A stretch of 64,000 nucleotides of DNA from Xenoacremonium recifei (taxonomy: Eukaryota > Ascomycota > Sordariomycetes > Hypocreales > Nectriaceae): positions 620,001 to 684,000 of the forward strand of contig WOFQ01000008.1 of NCBI GenBank assembly GCA_012184525.1, read 5' to 3'. Positions 57,054-64,000 of this stretch are shown piece after piece. Positions within the stretch are counted from its first letter, which is position 1; every line of letters begins with the position of its first letter. Made by a program: the position numbers and the translations under genes. The notes beneath the pieces are model-generated. The model made no database searches. It saw only the letters and a list, made by a program, of their open reading frames with translations, and had not been told where the DNA came from.

Positions 57054-60000
57054 GGTTGCTGCGCTGGGCGATGGAGGTGGTTTTATCGACTTTGGATTAT
57101 CTCTCGACGAGACACGGGCCCCCTGCTATCAGGCCAGGGCGTTTGGCGCGAGACGACGGAGAGTGGAGGAGCGTTGCAAGGCGGATCGAGCGATCGCTAG
57201 AATGCACGGCGGAGGGACGCCAGATAGAGAGTCCAGGCGGCTGCTAGCAAGGGAGAGCGCGCGAAGCCCTGGAGATGGGATATTTCGAGGTGGAGATATG
57301 GGAGAGATGGTGGAGTTGCTGGTCGGAGGTTGTTGAAGCTCTGCGACGATATGGAGGAGGAGGTTGGGTCCAGCTGGGACGGGATGGGAAACAGCAGGCA
57401 AGGGGTGGCCTGGTTCCGGCGTTTGGCTATCAATGTGGACCCGGGACTCGTGGCCGTGGGCAGCAGTTGCGTGGGCAGACGAGACGCTGCGAGACGGGAG
57501 TGAGTGAACAACAGACCAGACGAAGGAGCACCGGCCGCAGCAAAATCAAGGAAGCTGAGGTGAGGTGACCGGGGACAACAACGTGCGAGCGTGCGTGGAC
57601 CGGGGAGCGGCAGCGGGACGACCGGGCAACGTGCTGGTGATAGTGGTGGTGGTGGTAGTGGTGCTAGCGACTGCTAGAGGTCCAGTGCTACTGCGGGCGG
57701 CAGCAATAATGAGCGTCGCTATCGTTTGCTACTGAGCAGCTGGTCAGCCAAAGAACGACCCTTGTATGCGCTGATGGGTGGCCTGCGGCGGGCCTGTACT
57801 GAAATCTCACCTTATCGGGTAGTGAAACACCCCGCCACGGGAAAAGCGCCGTCCGGAGGCCTGGTTGGTTGCAAGCGATTGAATTGTAGAGAGAGGCGGC
57901 AGGTTCGATGTGAACGAGTGACTCGGGTGAGATGAGGTCAATGTCTCTGATGCTTGCAAATGTTCCTGACGTTTTATGTGTGGCTTGGCCCGCTTCCGTT
58001 TCGGTTTTTTTTTCTTCAGTTCCCGATATCGATTTTTTTTTTACTTTCCGTCCGTCTTGTAAGTGGTTTTCGACTGGCTTCAGTCTCGGGCAGTCCCAAG
58101 CCACTAGAGGCGCTTCAGGTACAGGGTACTTTATTCGTCGTCTTTTCGGCGGGCTGACGTCAGTGATTGTGGTGAGGCCCTATAAGTACTTCGGTACCGG
58201 TACCTCCCCAAGCTCTGTTGGCAGATGCTCGAACGCTCGAAATGGACTGGTTGGCCGGTCTTCCGAGACAGCCTAAGTTCGCCGTCCGCCGTCGAAATGC
58301 AATGAGACAAGAGGTCAAGCTCGACAGACCAATTATTGCGCAAACTCTCGATCTGTGGCGGCGGGGGCTGGACCTGTCGGGTTGTTCAAAGACTGTGCGA
58401 GACAGAAACCGAGAAGTCTCGTGTCGATGTTGCGCTCTGCTTTTGTCGCAAAACAGATTCCCTGGGCTCGGTGTCACAACCAACGTGGGATAAGATGAGC
58501 TATCGTGCGCGGATGCTCGGCTGACCCTGGCACTGGCACTGGGGTGTATTCTGTGACGGCTTCTCTCTGAGCGGTACGGTCAAGGCAAGGTTTGGGGTGG
58601 CCGGTGCCTCTGACGAATTGGCTGGCGGTTGACAACGGGTGTTGTCTGGTGAAACGGCCTGACTTTTGCAGCCTGCGGTTTGATGGCTTGACCAATCTTG
58701 AGAGAGCGCAACAGCGGCTGGGCAAAAGAGAACGAAAGGGCTTTCAAGAGGGCATTCAACCGGAGTGAGCGGGATCGCGGCCACCTATATAACTCGTCGT
58801 CTGCGTCTGCTGTCCACCACGCCGGAATCTCACCATTCACCGTTCGCCATCGGACACGGATGCCTGTACCTGCTGTGTACCTGCCTAAGGATTGTGGCAG
58901 AATCCCAACGGAACACTCTCTCTGCTCTCAGCTGGCACGCGCGGGGGAGGGCCAGGTTTGCCAAGGCCGCCTGGGATTCAGCGCTGCTGAACCGCCGCCG
59001 GTGTCCAGACCATCTGATCATGACGCGTCCGCTCCGCTCCCTGGACAACACTACAGCGTTGCAGTACGAGGTACACACTGCCCTCAAGTGCGGTACCCGT
59101 CAAAAGGCCGCGATTCCTTTGGGCCTTATGGATGGCGAATCGATGCTGGCCGAACCTAAAATAAAACCGTCCGCCTCGGTCCAGGGGTAGGTTTGTACCT
59201 TCAAGGTACGTCTTGCTTCTAGCGACTTCCCCTCGCCTGAAGCTTCTGTTCAGTTCAGCCTGTTTCCTAGAAGCCGAATGCCTTTTGGGTAGATTCGCGG
59301 GCTAAGCAGGATCTCGATGTTCTTTGGCACTTCCCGTCCCCTTCAAACTCGCCACGCCGGCACAGGGACGGACCCGATGCCACGTCTCCAGACAGACAGC
59401 TCCATGCTCCTGCATGGCCTTGACCCTCAAAACCCGTCTGTGGTTGTACTGCTCTATCGCCAGAACCGCCACGGACGGGCTTGTATGTGCAAAAGGTAAG
59501 GTGTAAAGTGGACGCGGTGCCCCAAGCAACCAAAGCCGAGCTGGATCAAGCTAGACGGTTGCATGGAGCTCCTGGCCTGCGCGGGCAAATCATCGCCTGC
59601 CGGGTTTTGTTGCGACCTGCCGTGGACCAGTCATCTTGACGTCGCCAGCAGGGCTGATCGATTGTTTTGCCTCTGGGACTTCGTGTTCGGGTGGCTCCTG
59701 CACACCATCTTCAGCGGTAATCCGTTGCTCAGCCACCCTCTCGCGATCCCTCGCCAGACCATGTTGTTGGGAACGGATCGACTGGGCCAGGCCTTGAGCT
59801 TACAAGCTTTGCGCCGAGCTGGGCGGCAGGCCTCGTTATCGTGATGCACTGCGCTGCAACTGCTTCAGGCATGCATCTGTCATTGCATTGACCGGATTGG
59901 CAGATTGTAGCATCCCATTGACCGGGCCACGGGCATGCTGGCCCCCTGAAGCTTGCAGAGTATCTTGTATCTTGTATTTTCCACCCTACCCTGGCCGGCT

Positions 60001-61940
60001 CCGACGATGCTGCTGTGTGATCCCAACTGCATGCAGCCGACCACGCCGAAACTCCTTCACCGCACACACGCCTGCATCCCCCATTGGCTACGGTGCTGTG
60101 GCTTTCCCCTGTGGCTTCGTATTTTGAGGTCGCCGTCCATGTAGTTCGCTGTTCGCATCCGAACCGAACTCCGACGAAGCCGCAAGCAAGTTTCGTGACA
60201 AAAATAAGAGACATCTGTTTGAAGTTGACGGTTCACCGTCAGCCGTTTTAGGCATCCGATTGTCGTCTCATCGTCACCATCTCCCACTATCCCACCGAAA
60301 CAATCCCGCTAACAAGCCATACCCGTGCCCTAAACCTGATTTGTAGCCGCGTTGCCGTGCACCTGCTGATAGCCACCGAGCATTAGTTTGATCAGCGTTT
60401 CGTCTCTTGTGTCCTATACGGAGTATCTCGCTTTCAATTATTTGTATTTACAAACTACGCTCAGTGAATGCATTTAAAAGTCAGAATGCGAAGTAGATAA
60501 GCTGTGATCTTGGCAGGATCTCGCAGCAAGCAATGCCTGAAGACCTCGTCAGATGCGCAAAGCGAAAGGTGTGAACGCTCCGTCTAAGCCGGTTGATGTC
60601 GGTGAAGGCCTCTCCATCATGCATATGACGGCCACAAGCAGTCATACTAATCACATCGCACCAGGCAAGGATCCTAAACTAGCTACTATCGATCGCCAAA
60701 TCCTGCAGTGGATATAGTCGAGCCTATAGTTGGCGATTCTTATCAACTGGGAGGAAAGAGGGGAACCCGGAAGACCTGCATCTTGTCACAAATCCTGTTC
60801 TGCAAGATCCAGGTTTTCGTCAAAATCCCATTTCTATCCTACCAGGCTTGCCCAGAATCTGCACATTTGACGGCTATCAAAATAAGTTTAGTTACATGAC
60901 TTCCCTCAAAGCTTGACAAGCAATCCACAGATCCAATACCCTCCTTGATTTGATGGGCCAGGGTACATATATCTTGCACACGTTCATTGTTTGCAATAAC
61001 CAACTTGATGCATCCTCCTCCGAAGACCAAGACAATGTAATTCAGAATACTTGCGTAAAAGGGAGGGACGATAAAATGGAGGGAGTCATGACGAGCTGTT
61101 GGTAGCAACAGGACTAAAATTGTCCCATAATAGATGGGCGCATAGATCAAGACACCTGAGTGTACACGCATACAAACGCTTTATGACAGTCATCGCCCTT
61201 CGCGTTCTGGATTGTCCCTCTTTAAAAGGCCGAGTATCTTTGCTCTGCTCAGACAAATCTCTACTGACGGACCTGGAATCTCTGGGGACCAATTATGAAT
61301 GCCCTTTAAAATCACGTCTCTCTACATACGATATCTATGCTTGGCAAAATTGCATATCTCCAAAATCCGTTGAAGTGGACATAGATCGCGAACAATGGAA
61401 GGGAAGATAATATGAGCTAATGATCTCGTCTGCCTTACATCTACGATTTCATGGGCGAATATTTCAGGTCGAAGCATGGAAGTTATTGAGTCGAAACAAT
61501 CCCTTGACGCCTAGACACATGTGGGGGTTTCTTCTTATTGAGAACGCATAATTCGATGTCGAGATGCTGCAAGCCATGACGCAACCTTCCAGAATATTCA
61601 TCATATCACAATCTCCTCGGGTCGAATCGATACCACAACATCCTCGACCAACCACGGAGCAGGAAACGAGAGACTGAGCGAAACGCCTTCCGGCAGTTCG
61701 CGTTCGTGGTCCACCCATTATTTTCGCATCGGCTCTGAGGAGCCAAAAAATCGATATCGAGTTGAACGGACTGGGAACTGCGCATCACCGATGTGCTAGC
61801 AATTCGACGCGATCGAAGTTGTGGTTTGACGTCTTTTTGGAATTGAATGCCTCAAAGCAAGACCTTGTGTTTTATCCCTGCCTCGCCCAATGCAGCCCAA
61901 TGAGAACCACCCTCACTACCAACTCCATTCCGAATCCCTT
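57054..61940. other. 4.9 kb gene-poor interval
   Basis: No gene supported. A perfect TGACGTCA (58155-58162), a TATAAG (58180 region) and the palindrome GGTACCGGTACC (58193-58204) lie close together, with no ORF beginning at a convincing ATG downstream. A TACGGAGTA 9-mer lies at 60417-60425. T-tracts occur near 58006-58043. Frames such as plus 58698-59159 and plus 61099-61410 are not supported. Confidence 0.55.
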
Positions 61941-62618
61941 TTATATCGAGGAGGGGTACAACATGACGCGAACAGAAGCACCGAAAGACTTGGTGGGAAG
62001 GGGGGACGCGAACTTGGCTCGGACAATGCCCGAGTTGCCTGCGAAGGGTCAGTCTTTGTTCTGTCAAAATGGATTCACGAATATGTACCGTGTGGTCGGG
62101 TAACCTTGCCCCAGATCACTCGGATCTTGGTTCCTCGGATCTCCTTCTGGCCCCGGTAGACGTAGGCGACCTTCTTGCCCAGGTAGAAGCTATAGCGACA
62201 CTTCGTTAGTCCATGGCCACAACCCTAATCCTTAAGATTGAACGTACTTGGCAGCATCAGTGTTGTCAACGCCCTCGATCTGGAGCAGGCTGGTCTTCGA
62301 GTGGGTGACGTGACGCGAGCGCTGGTAGCTCAGGTGGCGTCCCCTGCCATGATTGTTAGCCAAAATCCTTGCGATGCACTTTTGCATAGAACTCTTTGTC
62401 GAATCGATATATCGGTTCGGGGAACGGGGATTTCGTCGTAAAATGGTGTTCGCGTTGTGCTCGTTGTAGAAAGATCGGTGTACTCACTTGACGTATACTG
62501 TGATGAAATATTAGCAACCTACTCCGTATTCTTCAATTCGTGATCCCCGAGCATCTTGCTTGCGTCAGGTTCCCACGAGAGTCTTGAACTCACATCTGTG
62601 ACCGGCTTCCGAAGGCAT
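61941..62618 (-). CDS. rpl33: 60S ribosomal protein eL33 (L35Ae)
   Basis: Structural protein of the large ribosomal subunit. Five exons: 62594-62618, 62488-62497 (10 nt), 62248-62343, 62089-62189 and 61941-62038; introns of 96, 144, 58 and 50 nt; 330 nt, 109 residues, the normal eL33 length. The start is MPSEAGHR-LYVK-GRHLSYQRSRHVTH, continuing TSLLQIEGVDNTDAANFYLG, KKVAYVYRGQKEIRGTKIRV, IWGKVTRPHGNSGIVRAKF and ending FGASVRVMLYPSSI. All are conserved. The tiny second exon (TATACGTCAA) supplies the LYVK core and is required. The first intron contains a TACTCCGTA 9-mer (62520-62528). Confidence 0.95.
62488..62497 (-). other. 10-nt coding microexon of eL33
   Basis: TATACGTCAA lies between the acceptor ATCACAG and the donor GTGAGTA. 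It codes for the end of Leu, Tyr, Val and the start of Lys, the invariant LYVK of eL33. Confidence 0.88.
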
Positions 62619-64000
62619 CGTGACTGTGTTGTGGCTTCCGCCCTCTCAAACAACCAAGGGATAGGTGTGAGAGTCGAAGGAAATGTCTTATTGAAAAGAC
62701 CTTACCGTTTTGCTGTTGCGCGTCGTTGGGTGTCTGGATGATCGGGCGGAGGGTTCGGTGGATGCGATAATGGTGTGCGCTATCCTGGGCTGAAAATTTG
62801 TGCCCTTGATGCACGTGATAATTTAGGGCACCCTTGAGGCTCACAAGCACCGCCACATCTAAAGCCACAGATACGGGCACGGACCCGCTCCAGCCACTTG
62901 ATTCCTCGCCTGCGTGAGCATCTGCCACCACGGAGTACTAAACTCCGGCTTGGAAGCCGAATCCAGCCTAAAGTCTTCCCCATCCAAGTCCCCCAGTCCC
63001 CCCACCATGATGAACATGAGGATGTGACGACGTTGTTTTGACAAGTACATACGGAGTAGAGAATGAAGAGAAGACTCACGAAGTCTGATGTCCCAATGGA
63101 GATGAGGCTGAGCTGACGATGGAATTGGAAAGTTCTTTCTGTATTGTGTTCAGTGACTTGTACCATTGGAACCTTGAGAGAACTCTTTCTTTGGTTAATA
63201 AGCTCACCGTGAGGTATTAGGACAGGTCAAGATCCAGCGCCAGCCCAGACTCCCCATGCATGCCGAGTGAACGAACCCTCAGATTCGCTTCACCCCGGTG
63301 ACCGCTGGCACAGGCCATTGGGTAGAAGTCGGTGAGCACGATCTGTCCCGTGTGTTCCTGCTGGGCGGAAGAGAGCTTGGACTTGCTTGTTGGAGAAAGT
63401 GGATCATGAAATAAATGTAGCTCGCTGTTCAATTGCCCCGAGCAATTGAGACCTCCCCGACAGGTCCATGTCGAATTTTGGAGATATGAGCCCTCTCCTT
63501 CACCCTCAGCCGCGTACTCATTTGTGGTCACCTGGAAGCTCTTCGACTGAAGCCCAGCAGTTGTCGCATTTTCCATGAAATTGCGAGATGTCTCGAGAAA
63601 CCAACGACATATGTTACGTTCTCGGGATTGGATCCATCTTGTCGTGGGCTCTCAAGTGTAGGCTACCTACCTCACCTTAGCTAGCGGAGAAACGCTGTGG
63701 GCGTACATCGATATCACCGCCAGTTCTTTTTACAAAATTCCCGCAGACAAATCCAACAATCCTGGGCGATGGATGATCCGCCAGAGATGGCTTCACGTCT
63801 TTTTGTCCCGGTCCAATAGCTTCTGCTCGAGCCGACACCGGGGGGCTTGACTGGAGCGGATACAAGCCAACCCAAGCAAATCGGACTTCGATCTCCGGGT
63901 GGTTGGGCAATTCTTTCACGTCTCGAGACTTGACCTCGACGTCTCACCGTTCGAGAGGCTATCTGATAAGTCCGCTATTAACAGGGCCCATTGCAAGTCG
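62619..64000. other. Upstream region of eL33 and window end
   Basis: The eL33 promoter and leader, then sequence with no supported gene. A TACGGAGTA 9-mer is at 63050-63058. A 119-codon ATG frame (minus 63217-63576) shows no family and I doubt it. Nothing more can be said to the right edge. Confidence 0.5.

Noticed and set aside
63217..63576. 119-codon minus-strand frame
   Set aside because: No family resemblance and no exon partners; probably chance.
1..64000. tRNA genes, CRISPR arrays, transposon open frames
   Set aside because: Looked for B-box-type GTTCGANNC with paired arms, regular direct repeats and transposase motifs by eye; none was convincing. A tRNA or repeat scan would settle this.

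Overview
This 64 kb window is nuclear DNA of a filamentous ascomycete, most likely a sordariomycete and plausibly Hypocreales. The evidence is short introns (about 48-210 nt) with GTRNGT donors and CTAAC/CTGAC branch sites, long gene-poor spacers, no operons, and a gene set that includes a class IV chitin synthase, polo kinase, a Fun30 remodeler and DUF2406. I see no tRNA, rRNA, CRISPR array or intact transposon. Exon models were built by hand from reading frame, splice signals and family conservation. Where a phase sum is quoted, it was checked.

Layout from left to right. At 1-862 (-) is the 5' part of a 14-3-3 gene with an 8-nt microexon, running off the left edge. At 2968-4206 (-) is a class 3 secreted lipase, and at 4886-5460 (-) a small secreted Cys protein. 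Ribosomal protein eL36 is at 6841-7524 (+). A head-to-head pair follows: a TUG/UBX-domain Cdc48 cofactor (7914-9487, -) and proteasome subunit beta-3 (10217-11013, +), whose first coding exon is only the ATG. A SERCA-type Ca2+-ATPase lies at 11314-14502 (-), a DH-PH RhoGEF at 15990-18908 (+), an Rtc3/SBDS-like protein at 19683-20135 (+), and a small membrane protein at 21258-21813 (-). After a 2.6 kb spacer come a conserved unknown protein (24444-25196, -), an OPA3-like protein (25797-26499, -), polo kinase (27342-30472, +) and a class IV chitin synthase (31223-34949, -). A 6.6 kb gene-poor interval separates the chitin synthase from a divergently transcribed SKT5/Chs4-type activator with Sel1 repeats and a CaaX box (41535-43941, +). 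The right part holds a Myb/SANT-like protein (48593-49486, +), Fun30 (50806-53935, -) head-to-head with VMA21 (54529-54953, +), a doubtful ORF (55158-55562, -), a DUF2406 protein (55617-57053, -), a 4.9 kb gene-poor stretch, and ribosomal protein eL33 (61941-62618, -) with a 10-nt microexon.

Working together: the chitin synthase, its likely activator, the RhoGEF and polo kinase suggest a cell-wall, polarity and cytokinesis theme. The UBX protein and proteasome subunit form a divergent proteostasis pair. Most other genes are independent housekeeping genes.

The most notable signals are linkage of a class IV chitin synthase to its presumptive activator; extreme microexons (3, 8 and 10 nt) in highly conserved genes; a probable GT-GG intron in the RhoGEF; and an over-represented 9-mer, TACGGAGTA, confined to non-coding DNA. 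I found nothing that I would call a new multi-gene system.
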